Part shown: in pieces, positions 1-7,963 of the stretch | Layout of the letters: the number at the start of each line of letters is the position of its first letter | How positions within the stretch are numbered: the stretch's first letter is position 1 | From: Pantoea sp. alder81 | GTDB lineage: Bacteria; Pseudomonadota; Gammaproteobacteria; Enterobacterales; Enterobacteriaceae | Assembly (NCBI RefSeq): GCF_020179835.1 | Contig: NZ_JAIUDA010000002.1 | Span: forward strand, 62,001-126,000 | DNA length: 64,000 nt | Direction of reading: 5' to 3' | Translations under genes and position numbers: made by a program | The notes under the pieces: model-generated | Databases searched by the model: none | What the model saw: the letters and a program-made list of their open reading frames with translations, nothing else | What the model was told of the DNA's origin: nothing

Positions 1-760
1 GTCACGCGCGGGCGGCGCGCCCACATTTGCAGTCGGTATGGCGCATATCATCACAGAAGTGTTTAACAGCCGGGCGATGATGGCCTTCTGGTACCACTTC
101 GCCATTCTGTTCGAAGCGCTGTTCATCCTGACGGCAGTGGATGCCGGTACCCGTGCCTGCCGTTTTATGGTGCAGGATTTGGTCGGCACCGTGGTGCCAT
201 CGATGGCCAACAACCGTTCGTGGCTGGGTAATATGGCGGGCACCACCGTGGCGGTGGCCGGCTGGGGCTTCTTTGTATATCAGGGCGTGGTCGATCCGCT
301 GGGCGGCATCAATACCCTGTGGCCGCTGTTTGGTATTGGTAACCAGATGCTGGCCTCAATGGCGTTGATTCTGGGTACCGTGGTGTTGTTCAAAATGAAA
401 AAGCAGCGCTATGCGTGGGTCACCATCGTGCCGACCGCCTGGCTGTTCATCACTTCGATGACCGCGGGCTGGCAGAAGATTTTTCATGAGAAACCCTCGA
501 TTGGTTTCCTTGCGCAGGCCAACAAGTTCCGTAAAGGCATTGATGAAGGCATGGTCATCGCACCGGCGAAAACCGTGGCGGACATGCAAGCCATCGTGTT
601 TAGCAATCAAATTAACGCGGCCCTGTGCGGCTTCTTTATGCTGGTGGCTGTCACCATGTTGATTGCGGCCTTCTTTGTCATCCGCCGTGCACTGCGCAGT
701 GACGTGCCCACCACCCACGAATCCGAAGTCTCCCTGCGTAAGGAGGTGCGAAATGTCTGA
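1..760 (+). CDS. cstA: CstA/BtsT-family pyruvate/peptide transporter, 3' part
   Basis: C-terminal 252 residues of a carbon starvation protein A family permease; the reading frame is open from base 2, so the gene starts before the window. Several hydrophobic membrane segments are visible, with family-typical stretches such as DAGTRACRFMVQDL and WPLFGIGNQMLA. The segment AGWQKIF...GFLAQANKF resembles E. coli BtsT (YjiY, pyruvate/H+ symporter) more than CstA itself, so pyruvate uptake is the likelier role (inference). Its stop overlaps the start of the downstream small gene by 8 bases, indicating translational coupling. Confidence 0.9.
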   Translation, partial: SRAGGAPTFAVGMAHIITEVFNSRAMMAFWYHFAILFEALFILTAVDAGTRACRFMVQDLVGTVVPSMANNRSWLGNMAGTTVAVAGWGFFVYQGVVDPLGGINTLWPLFGIGNQMLASMALILGTVVLFKMKKQRYAWVTIVPTAWLFITSMTAGWQKIFHEKPSIGFLAQANKFRKGIDEGMVIAPAKTVADMQAIVFSNQINAALCGFFMLVAVTMLIAAFFVIRRALRSDVPTTHESEVSLRKEVRNV

Positions 761-1049
761 GTCCATTCATCGCTGGAGAAAACCGGTCGGCGCGTGGCAG
801 ATTCAGCAATGCTTACCGATCGCAACCCAGGCCCTCGGGCAAAATCTTAATCGCTGGCAACGCCTCTGGCAGGGATTGAAGCAAAGTTTTCGCTTAATGG
901 TTGGCGTTCACGACTATCAAACTTATCTGAAGCATATGCGCGAGCACCATCCCGAGCAGATGCCTATGGATGAGCGCGCGTTTCATCGCTACTGCCTCGA
1001 AGCCCGTTTTCCCAGCCAGGCAGGCAAGCTCGGCAAGTGTCCTTGCTGA
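753..1049 (+). CDS. YbdD/YjiX-family small protein, N-terminally extended
   Basis: 98-residue protein read from ATG 753, inside the end of the transporter gene, with AGGAGG at 741-746. The C-terminal half (VGVHDYQTYLKHMREHHP, then a terminal KCPC) matches the YbdD/YjiX family, which in E. coli always accompanies CstA or BtsT and is about 65-67 residues long. Here roughly 30 extra basic and aromatic residues precede the conserved core. The family role is thought to be support of the partner permease. The gene ends just before a strong intrinsic terminator. Confidence 0.85.
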   Translation: MSESIHRWRKPVGAWQIQQCLPIATQALGQNLNRWQRLWQGLKQSFRLMVGVHDYQTYLKHMREHHPEQMPMDERAFHRYCLEARFPSQAGKLGKCPC

Positions 1050-1056
1050 CATTTTT

Positions 1057-1080
1057 AAGCCCCGATTTTCGGGGCTTTTT
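1057..1080 (+). terminator. intrinsic terminator after cstA-yjiX operon
   Basis: Stem AGCCCCG / CGGGGCT with loop ATTTT, followed by a run of T. Confidence 0.85.
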
Positions 1081-1205
1081 CGTGCCATTCTTTAGTGAAA
1101 ACAAAAATATATTTGGTTTGCATCTTGTGCTAACGCAGGAGGTTGAATACTGTTGCTAAAATAATGAGATACCGCCTGCTCAGCATTTCCCCGGAGGAAG
1201 TTTCC

Positions 1206-3191
1206 ATGACCGATGAACAAGGGCAAACGTTGCTATACACCCTGTTTGGCACAACCAGCCCTCATTGGCGTTTAACTTCAGATAGCGATGCTTTGCATTT
1301 TGCCGAAGACGAGAATGCCAATACCAATTTGGCGGTTCCATTAACCCCTGCACAAGCCAGTTTGCTGCGTGCAATGACGGTGATCACTTCCAGTATCAAT
1401 CTGACCCTATCCCTGCGCGGTGCCCCGGTGCCAATGCACTTTGTCGGCCGTAAGGTGAACCAATCAACATGGGCCGGCACCTCTTCCGCCTGGGGTGATA
1501 CTTCCTCTGTGGCTCGCGATTTGACGCTGGGTTTATCCTTCGCTGAACAAGTGGTCTCTGAGGCCAATTCTGTGATTGTGATTCTGGACCAGCGTGGCAA
1601 CATCCAGCGATTCAACCGCTTAAGCGAAGAGTACACCGGGCTCAAAGAGCAGGAAGTGATCGGCCGCAACGTGTTTCAGCTGTTTATGACCAAACAGGAA
1701 GCGCAGGCTTCACGGCGCAACATTTCGGGCTTCTTTCGTGACGGCAATTCTTATGAAGTGGAACGCTGGATCAAAACCAAAAAAGGCCAGCGACTGTTTC
1801 TGTTTCGTAATAAGTTTGTGCACAGCGGTAGTGGGAAAAATGAAATTTTCCTCATCTGTTCTGGAACCGACATCACAGAAGAACGACGTGCTCAGGAACG
1901 CTTACGCGTCCTCGCTAATACCGATACGGTAACCGGCTTACCCAACCGCAATGCCATCCATCAACAGATTAGTCTGGCACTGGAATTGGCCAATGGCAGT
2001 CAAACTGGCGTGGTTTACCTCGATCTGGACAATTTTAAGAAGGTCAACGACGCCTACGGCCATATGTTTGGCGACCAACTGCTGCAAGCAGTGTCGCTGG
2101 CCATTCTCAGCTGTCTGGGCAAAGACCAGACGCTGGCTCGTCTCGGTGGCGATGAGTTCGTCGTACTGGCAGAACATACCAGCCAGGCTGCGCTGGAAGC
2201 CATGGCATCGCGTATTCTTGAGCGCCTGCGTCAACCGTTCCGCGTCGGTCTGATCGAAGTCTACAGCGGCTGCTCGATTGGTATCGCCCTCGCCCCGCTG
2301 CATGGTGAGGATCGTGAAAGCCTGATCCGCAATGCCGATACCGCCATGTATCACGCCAAAGAGAATGGGCGCGGTAAATTCTGTGTTTTTGCCAACGAGA
2401 TGAACCAACGTGTTTTCGAATATCTCTGGCTCGATACTAACCTACGCAAAGCACTGGAGCTGGAGCAGCTGGTGGTGTATTACCAGCCCAAACTAGACCG
2501 TGACGGTGAAGTACGCAGTGCAGAAGCGCTGGTACGCTGGAACTCTCCGGAACGCGGTCTGGTCCCCCCTGGCGATTTTATCTCTTACGCCGAAGAGTCG
2601 GGCTTAATTGTTCCGCTTGGGCGCTGGGTGATGCTCAATGTGTTACAGCAAATTGTTCAGTGGCGTAGTGAAGGCATCTACCTGCGCGTTGCCGTGAACG
2701 TCTCGGCCAAGCAATTGATTAACCAAAGTATCTATACTGATTTAAAGCAGGCATTGACCGAGGCCGGTCTCACTGATTGCCCGATTGATATTGAGCTGAC
2801 TGAAAGCTGCCTGATTGAGAACGAAGCCGGTGCACTGACGTTGATGAAACAATTCCAGGAACTGGGCGCTCAGGTTCATCTTGATGATTTTGGTACAGGT
2901 TATTCCTCGCTTTCGCAGTTAGCTCGTGTACCCATTGATGCGATCAAGCTGGATCAAAGCTTCGTGCGTAACATCAATAAGCAGCCAGTAGCGCAGTCGC
3001 TGGTGCGTGCCATTGTGGCCGTGGCCAAAACCCTCGATCTGCAGGTGATTGCGGAAGGCATTGAAACCAAAGCCGAAGAGAAGTTTGTTATGACCAACGG
3101 TGTCGATGGGCGTCAGGGTTATTATTATGCAAAACCAATGCCCGCAGAACAGCTCGGGCATTGGCTGGCTAAGCATCCTGCCCGCGTTTAA
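1206..3191 (+). CDS. rpfR: RpfR (YciR/PdeR) DSF receptor, PAS-GGDEF-EAL
   Basis: 661-residue cytoplasmic c-di-GMP enzyme. An N-terminal region (about 1-95) precedes a PAS domain (about 108-230), a GGDEF domain with intact RLGGDEF (314-318) and an EAL domain with EAL at 440-442 plus DDFGTGYSS, IKLDQSFV and AEGIET motifs, so phosphodiesterase activity is expected. In RpfR proteins the N-terminal region binds RpfF and the PAS domain binds DSF (known for Cronobacter and Burkholderia). Start chosen at ATG 1206 because GGAGG lies at 1193-1197 and 661 residues equals E. coli YciR; an upstream TTG at 1143 would add 21 residues. It lies near osmB, as in E. coli, and is convergent with rpfF. Confidence 0.93.
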   Translation: MTDEQGQTLLYTLFGTTSPHWRLTSDSDALHFAEDENANTNLAVPLTPAQASLLRAMTVITSSINLTLSLRGAPVPMHFVGRKVNQSTWAGTSSAWGDTSSVARDLTLGLSFAEQVVSEANSVIVILDQRGNIQRFNRLSEEYTGLKEQEVIGRNVFQLFMTKQEAQASRRNISGFFRDGNSYEVERWIKTKKGQRLFLFRNKFVHSGSGKNEIFLICSGTDITEERRAQERLRVLANTDTVTGLPNRNAIHQQISLALELANGSQTGVVYLDLDNFKKVNDAYGHMFGDQLLQAVSLAILSCLGKDQTLARLGGDEFVVLAEHTSQAALEAMASRILERLRQPFRVGLIEVYSGCSIGIALAPLHGEDRESLIRNADTAMYHAKENGRGKFCVFANEMNQRVFEYLWLDTNLRKALELEQLVVYYQPKLDRDGEVRSAEALVRWNSPERGLVPPGDFISYAEESGLIVPLGRWVMLNVLQQIVQWRSEGIYLRVAVNVSAKQLINQSIYTDLKQALTEAGLTDCPIDIELTESCLIENEAGALTLMKQFQELGAQVHLDDFGTGYSSLSQLARVPIDAIKLDQSFVRNINKQPVAQSLVRAIVAVAKTLDLQVIAEGIETKAEEKFVMTNGVDGRQGYYYAKPMPAEQLGHWLAKHPARV

Positions 3192-3203
3192 CGCTGGTCT
3201 CGG

Positions 3204-4070
3204 TTATCCGGCTTTGCGCAGGGATGCGCTATGACGGTTCTGTAGCTGTACCAGTCGTTCCATATAAGCAATGTCTTTAGGCTCCAGTGTGAAGGCGTAA
3301 TCCACCCAATCTTCCGTGATGTCCATCAGCTCGGCTCGTGAGAGTTGTAGCACGCGCTGACGCGCCTTCAGCATGGCACGCACACCATTCAGCTTCGGAC
3401 GCAAAGTATCGATAAAGGTGCGTGTGGTACGGTAGGCATCGCCCGGCTGGAAGACTTTATCCACCAGACCCCGCGTTTCATACCACTCTGCACTGTGCGA
3501 TTCCCCTTCACAAATCAGCTCTTCAGCCAGCTTCATGCCGGAACGACGCGCCACCAGGGAGTAGCCACCCATGCCAGGGAACAGGTTAAACGCAATCTCC
3601 GGGAACCCCATACGTGCAGAGTTCTGCGCCAGAATGAAGTGATGCGCCAGCGCGGCCTCGAAACCGCCACCTAATGCACTGCCCTCAATCATCGCCAGCG
3701 TCACCGCACCGGTATCAAAGCCACGTGCGGCCGAATGGATGCAATCCACGCAGGCGCGCGCATAAGCCCGCAGCGCTTCACGACGGTTGTTGCGAATGCA
3801 CTCGACAAAGAATCGCAAATCGCCTCCGGCGTTGAACATCTGCGGAACCAGAGAGCCTGTCACCCAAAAATCAATCGGCAGACCCGAACGCTGTGCGGCA
3901 TAGCTCAGATTCATGATCTCCTCAATTAATTCGTGGTTGAAACTGGGGCGCGGTTGGGCACGAAGCATCATCCACATGGTGTGACGACCCTCTTCATAGT
4001 AGGCCGCCAGCTGGGTGGTTTGTCCGACTTCGGTAAACAATCTGCAAGTTGGTTGGTTAATTACTGTCAT
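3204..4070 (-). CDS. rpfF: RpfF, DSF-family signal synthase (crotonase fold)
   Basis: 288-residue enoyl-CoA hydratase/isomerase-family enzyme with both RpfF catalytic glutamates: E138 in GGGFEAA and E158 in GFPEIA, spaced 20 residues apart like E141/E161 of Xanthomonas RpfF. The segment MIEGSALGGGFEAALAHH and FNLFPGMGGYSL are typical of DSF synthases rather than beta-oxidation crotonases. It would convert 3-hydroxyacyl-ACP to a cis-2-unsaturated fatty acid. A good SD (GAGGAT) precedes ATG 4070. The 3' end lies 12 bases from that of rpfR on the other strand. No rpfC or rpfG is nearby, so signalling would go through RpfR. Confidence 0.93.
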   Translation of the reverse strand: MTVINQPTCRLFTEVGQTTQLAAYYEEGRHTMWMMLRAQPRPSFNHELIEEIMNLSYAAQRSGLPIDFWVTGSLVPQMFNAGGDLRFFVECIRNNRREALRAYARACVDCIHSAARGFDTGAVTLAMIEGSALGGGFEAALAHHFILAQNSARMGFPEIAFNLFPGMGGYSLVARRSGMKLAEELICEGESHSAEWYETRGLVDKVFQPGDAYRTTRTFIDTLRPKLNGVRAMLKARQRVLQLSRAELMDITEDWVDYAFTLEPKDIAYMERLVQLQNRHSASLRKAG

Positions 4071-4176
4071 AGTCTCATCCTCTAGTTATGTGATGCGTTA
4101 AACGCAACATCAGCGTAATCCAGAGTGAGGCCAGACCAAATGAGAGATTGATTTATAAAGTAAAATCCAGAGATAT

Positions 4177-4196
4177 CCCCGACCATAAGGTCGGGG
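4177..4196 (-). terminator. hairpin between kdgT and rpfF
   Basis: Perfect 8-bp stem CCCCGACC / GGTCGGGG with loop ATAA, just after the kdgT stop. The following T-tract on the minus strand is poor, so termination may be weak. Confidence 0.5.
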
Positions 4197-4210
4197 AAAG
4201 ATAAGCAGGC

Positions 4211-5194
4211 TTACTTGATGGCAGCGCGCTGTCCCACCGCCACATGAGAACGCTTAACGCGTTTTGAATAGACGGCGGTGATAATCGGCACTAATACAGA
4301 AGTCACGATTACTGAAGTGGCAACCAGTGCGGTGGCTGCGGGTGCGACCGGTTTAAACTGTGGCAGCATCTCGGCAATCAACACCGGTGTCGCCACGGCC
4401 GCGCCTGCGGTGCTTGAAGCGGCAATCCCTGCGGTACCATCACCGCCACCAATCAAACGGTCGGCAATAATCAGTGGAATACCGGTGATGATGATCACCG
4501 AGACCCCCAGCAATACGCCCAGTAAACCGGTTTGCGCGATCACCGCCAAATCGATGGTGTTACCCAACGCAAAAGCAAAGAAGGGAATCAAGGTATGCAC
4601 GGCTTTGCCAAAGAACTCGCGTAATTCAGGGTCGAGATTGCCGAGCGCGAAGCCGACAATGAATGGCAGCACTGCGCCGACAAACACGTGTGGCTCAAAC
4701 GAAGCAATGCCAGCGGTCCCCAAAATCACCATGGTCATCAGCGGACCCGATTCCAGCGACATCAGCACAAAGGCGCCTGCTTCTTCTTTTGACCCGTATT
4801 GCTGCATGATCGAGGCATACAGTCCGCCGTTGGTCATATCCATGGCGGCAACCAGGGCCAGCGTGGACAACCCGGCGAACATACCAACTTCTACGCCATT
4901 TTCCGGCATCATGCGCGATGCCACAGCAGCAATTACCCAGGCCACGGCGATTTTGGTTAACACCAGAGTGCCGGATTTACGCAGCACAGTCCCGGTGGCG
5001 CTGAGTTTGATCGACGCGCCCATACAAAAGAACCATACCGCCAAAATAGGCACTGTGCCGGTCATTAAGCCGTTAGTGAAAGAGCCAAAGTATTTACCTG
5101 CGCCGGGTGAAAACGTGTGGCAAAGCGCGCCCAGAAATAGCGGGATTAACATCATACCGCCTGGAATTTTATCGATTGCACGTTTGATATGCAT
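4211..5194 (-). CDS. kdgT: 2-keto-3-deoxygluconate permease KdgT
   Basis: 327 residues, the same length as E. coli KdgT, hydrophobic throughout with about ten predicted membrane segments; it carries family stretches such as [19 protein letters not shown] and the C-terminal alanine-rich helix [16 protein letters not shown]. It imports 2-keto-3-deoxygluconate, a product of pectin/polygalacturonate breakdown, by H+ symport. A KdgR-like operator lies about 110 bases upstream. It sits alone, without kdgK or kdgA in the window, and is inserted between the yciR and osmB homologues relative to E. coli. Confidence 0.95.
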   Translation of the reverse strand: MHIKRAIDKIPGGMMLIPLFLGALCHTFSPGAGKYFGSFTNGLMTGTVPILAVWFFCMGASIKLSATGTVLRKSGTLVLTKIAVAWVIAAVASRMMPENGVEVGMFAGLSTLALVAAMDMTNGGLYASIMQQYGSKEEAGAFVLMSLESGPLMTMVILGTAGIASFEPHVFVGAVLPFIVGFALGNLDPELREFFGKAVHTLIPFFAFALGNTIDLAVIAQTGLLGVLLGVSVIIITGIPLIIADRLIGGGDGTAGIAASSTAGAAVATPVLIAEMLPQFKPVAPAATALVATSVIVTSVLVPIITAVYSKRVKRSHVAVGQRAAIK

Positions 5195-5303
5195 AGTTGT
5201 GTCACCTTTACTGAGTCAGAGGGAGGTGCGTTATCGTTTGCCTGTTGGCATGACAGACAAGATAACCACTAAGATTCAGGAAAAAAGTGATCAGAGCGAT
5301 AAT

Positions 5304-5322
5304 AATGAAACGGTGTTTTAAT
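5304..5322. promoter_or_regulatory. candidate KdgR operator upstream of kdgT
   Basis: Inverted repeat TGAAAC-GGT-GTTTTA at 5306-5320 with A/T flanks, one mismatch from TGAAACNNNGTTTCA, the known KdgR box type of pectinolytic enterobacteria. It sits upstream of kdgT, a known KdgR target in relatives. Confidence 0.65.
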
Positions 5323-5380
5323 TTTAAATATAAGCCATTTCTATTTTATGATCGGCATCGCCATACTAGTTGTTCCAGCC

Positions 5381-5407
5381 AAAAAATAAAGGCGCCTTCA
5401 GGCGCCT
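5381..5407 (-). terminator. intrinsic terminator of araD-type gene
   Basis: On the minus strand, stem AGGCGCC / GGCGCCT with loop TGAA is followed by TTTATTTTTT. Confidence 0.85.
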
Positions 5408-5423
5408 CTGCAATCGTTAATGT

Positions 5424-6122
5424 TTAATTCTGCCCATACCAAGCGTTCTTACCATGCTTTCGTAGATAATGCAGATCGAGCAGATTTTGCGAAATCGGAG
5501 GCAGTTCGCTGCGCAGTTGTTCCGTGTGTAGCGCCATGTAGGCAACCTCTTCCAGCACCACCGCACTGTGTACAGCAGCATCCGCATCTTTCCCCCAGGA
5601 AAAGGGGCCGTGCGAGTTGACCAGTGCAGCGGGAATATCGCCCGGCTTGATACGGCGCTGAGCGAAACTTTCGATAATCACCTGCCCGGTATTCCACTCG
5701 TAATCCTGTTGAATCTCCTCGCGCTTCATCGCACGCGTGCAGGGAATGGTGCCGTAGAAGTCATCCGCGTGCGTGGTACCCAGCGCAATAATATCGCGCC
5801 CGGCCTGCGCCCAAATCGTGGCGTGGCGCGAGTGGGTATGCACGATGCCACCAATCTCTGGCCAGGCAAGGTACAGCGCGCGATGGGTTGCTGTATCTGA
5901 TGACGGACGTAGCGCCCCTTCCACCACTTTGCCACTCGCTAACTCCACCACCACCATATCGTCACGCTGCATCTTCTCGTATTTCACGCCTGACGGCTTG
6001 ATCACCAGCAGGCCACGTTCGCGATCGATGGCACTGACGTTACCCCAGGTAAATGTGACCAGGTTATAGCGCGGTAAATCCAGATTGGCTTCCAGCACCT
6101 GCTGCTTGAGCGATTCCAGCAT
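5424..6122 (-). CDS. araD: L-ribulose-5-phosphate 4-epimerase (AraD family)
   Basis: 232-residue class II aldolase/epimerase. The metal-site motif [16 protein letters not shown] and [24 protein letters not shown] and the C-terminal WYGQ are all present. The family interconverts L-ribulose-5-P and D-xylulose-5-P. It is very close to AraD; UlaF and SgbE share the activity and cannot be excluded. No araB, araA, ula or sgb genes adjoin it, so it is an orphan, transcribed alone with its own terminator. SD AGGAGAAAT lies directly before ATG 6122. Confidence 0.88.
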   Translation of the reverse strand: MLESLKQQVLEANLDLPRYNLVTFTWGNVSAIDRERGLLVIKPSGVKYEKMQRDDMVVVELASGKVVEGALRPSSDTATHRALYLAWPEIGGIVHTHSRHATIWAQAGRDIIALGTTHADDFYGTIPCTRAMKREEIQQDYEWNTGQVIIESFAQRRIKPGDIPAALVNSHGPFSWGKDADAAVHSAVVLEEVAYMALHTEQLRSELPPISQNLLDLHYLRKHGKNAWYGQN

Positions 6123-6438
6123 GATTATTTCTCCTGCGAACTGTGATAGCTGAATTGTGCTGAACGAGCGGAGAAAACGTTATGGAGCGAATCGCTGTAA
6201 ACGCAGCGGAAAGTCGCTGAGACCGAAGAAGTGTGGCGTGAATTAAGAATATTCTATCTTCACCTAATTTTGCTGTGGTTCATCAGGCTAAAGTCAGGAA
6301 CGGTACGGTTTGCACAGGATCAACCGCCGCAAGTGGTCACGATGGAGAGCATTGAATGACACACTGGGATGAAGTACTTCGTTGCGCAACATCTATACTT
6401 AAAACGTTGCCTCTGTACATACAATCAAGGAGAAAGAG
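6123..6438. other. araD/osmB divergent intergenic region
   Basis: 316 bases without a gene. It holds the divergent promoters of the araD-type gene and osmB; only the osmB -10 element could be recognised. Confidence 0.6.
6366..6400 (+). promoter_or_regulatory. candidate osmB promoter with sigma-S type -10
   Basis: CTATACTT at 6393-6400 matches the extended -10 favoured by RpoS, 38 bases before the osmB start; E. coli osmB is RpoS-dependent. No clear -35 is seen, as usual for such promoters. Confidence 0.5.
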
Positions 6439-6657
6439 ATGACGACAACAATGAAACGTATGACCGTTGCGGTATTAGCTGCCACTCTGGTTGTTGCCTT
6501 GAGTGGTTGTTCGAACTGGTCAAAACGCGACCGTAATACCGCCATCGGGGCGGGTGCGGGTGCAATCGGTGGTTCTGTCCTGACTAACGGAAGTGCACTG
6601 GGTACAGTAGGTGGTGCAGCCGTTGGCGGTATTATCGGCCATCAGGTTTCTAAATAA
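6439..6657 (+). CDS. osmB: osmotically inducible lipoprotein OsmB
   Basis: 72-residue lipoprotein. A signal peptide ends in a lipobox LSGC, followed by a glycine/alanine-rich glycine-zipper segment (AIGAGAGAIGGSVL... AVGGIIGHQVSK) typical of OsmB. It is attached to the outer membrane; in E. coli it is induced by osmotic stress and stationary phase. AAGGAG at 6427-6432 supports ATG 6439. It is followed by a strong terminator. Confidence 0.95.
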   Translation: MTTTMKRMTVAVLAATLVVALSGCSNWSKRDRNTAIGAGAGAIGGSVLTNGSALGTVGGAAVGGIIGHQVSK

Positions 6658-6695
6658 CGATAAAGATTCAGGCTACGCAGCGCATCTACAGCATC

Positions 6696-6727
6696 ACGGG
6701 CCGCACAGTGTGCGGCCCGTATTTTTT
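6696..6727 (+). terminator. osmB terminator
   Basis: 12-bp palindromic stem ACGGGCCGCACA / TGTGCGGCCCGT followed by ATTTTTT. Confidence 0.9.
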
Positions 6728-7049
6728 AGCCGCCGGCTAATTTCACCTTCATGCCTTTGGCCTCGAGCAGTGCTTTTAATAAATCGCGTTTATCGCCCTG
6801 AATCTCGATCACGCCATCTTTGAGTGACCCACCACAGCCACATTTTTTCTTTAGTTCTGCTGCCAATTTGTTGAGCGCATCGTCATCGAGATCGATACCA
6901 GTGATCAGGCAAACACCTTTGCCTTTTCGACCGCTGGTCTGGCGCTGAATGCGCACAATGCCATCGCCTTTCGGGCGCGGCGCTTTTTCTTCTTCCTGTG
7001 CGATGCGACCCGTTTCAGTGGAGTAAACCAGTCGGTTGTCCTGAGCCAT
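6726..7049 (-). CDS. yciH: YciH, SUI1/eIF1-like translation factor
   Basis: 107-residue SUI1-domain protein with basic stretches and a CGCGG loop. E. coli YciH is an eIF1 homologue proposed to affect start-site fidelity or translation under stress. The start codon overlaps the pyrF stop by one base (TAATG on the minus strand), so the two are translationally coupled, as in E. coli. Confidence 0.95.
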   Translation of the reverse strand: MAQDNRLVYSTETGRIAQEEEKAPRPKGDGIVRIQRQTSGRKGKGVCLITGIDLDDDALNKLAAELKKKCGCGGSLKDGVIEIQGDKRDLLKALLEAKGMKVKLAGG

Positions 7050-7756
7050 TAGACCTCCTGTAAACTTTGCAGGATAGTGTGCAGCGTTGCCGCCGGATCA
7101 TTGGATTGGGTGATCGGACGCCCAATCACCATGTAATCCACGCCAGCCAATTTTGCCTGCTGTGGCGTCATGATACGGCGTTGATCGCCTGCGTCACTGC
7201 CTGCAGGACGAATACCTGGTGTTACCAATGCGAAATCCTGGCCAATCACCTGTTTAAAGTGTGCGGCTTCCTGCGCTGAACAGACCACGCCGTGCAGGCC
7301 ACACTCGCGCGTCAGGCGAGCCAGACGTTCCGCTTGCTGAGCGGGTGAAAGCGTAATGCCGAGACCTCTAAGGTCGTCTTCATCCATGCTGGTTAATACG
7401 GTAACCGCAATCAGCAAGGGCGCATCGTTGCCAAAAGGCAGCAGCGCTTCGCGTGCCGCATTCATCATCCGCGCCCCGCCACTGGCGTGGACATTGACCA
7501 TCCACACACCGAGGTCAGCTGCAGCAGCTACTGCGTGTGCGGTGGTATTTGGGATGTCATGAAACTTCAGGTCGAGAAAAACGTCAAACCCACGCGACTG
7601 CAGTGTTTTCACCAGCGACGGGCCAAATAGCGTAAACATCTCTTTGCCGACTTTCAGGCGGCATTGGCTTGGGTCAATGCGGTCCACAAACTGCAGTGCG
7701 CTGTCGAGATTATGATAGTCGAGTGCCACCAGAATCGGTGAAGTGGTTACAGGCAT
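7049..7756 (-). CDS. pyrF: orotidine-5'-phosphate decarboxylase PyrF
   Basis: 235 residues, TIM barrel. It decarboxylates OMP to UMP, the last step of de novo pyrimidine synthesis. The catalytic DxKxxD motif appears as [11 protein letters not shown], and the phosphate-binding end as VTPGIRP...DYMVIGRPI. It is followed directly by yciH, with lapAB upstream on the same strand. Confidence 0.97.
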   Translation of the reverse strand: MPVTTSPILVALDYHNLDSALQFVDRIDPSQCRLKVGKEMFTLFGPSLVKTLQSRGFDVFLDLKFHDIPNTTAHAVAAAADLGVWMVNVHASGGARMMNAAREALLPFGNDAPLLIAVTVLTSMDEDDLRGLGITLSPAQQAERLARLTRECGLHGVVCSAQEAAHFKQVIGQDFALVTPGIRPAGSDAGDQRRIMTPQQAKLAGVDYMVIGRPITQSNDPAATLHTILQSLQEV

Positions 7757-7945
7757 AACGTTTCCTCAGAGGCAGGCACCCGCAGGCGCAATGGACAAAC
7801 GGCAAGCATTCTACCCGTGCATCTCCTTCCGGACAATCTCACTGTGCGCCTTAGACCATTGATTGACGGATAGCCGCACAATGCCACGGCTTATGTTATG
7901 ATTCAGGGTTATAGTATGTTGTAACTATGACGGGTTATAATAAAA

Positions 7946-7963
7946 ACGGCCGTTACTGGCCGT
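7946..7963 (-). terminator. lapB terminator enclosing the stop codon
   Basis: On the minus strand, stem ACGGCC / GGCCGT with loop AGTAAC, then TTTTTATTATAA. The lapB TAA stop lies within the loop, so the hairpin starts inside the coding sequence. Confidence 0.75.

Noticed and set aside
4278..5321. 347-codon open frame on the plus strand
   Set aside because: Antisense to kdgT; its Ala/Thr/Pro-rich translation is the mirror of a hydrophobic gene and the minus-strand product is an exact family match.
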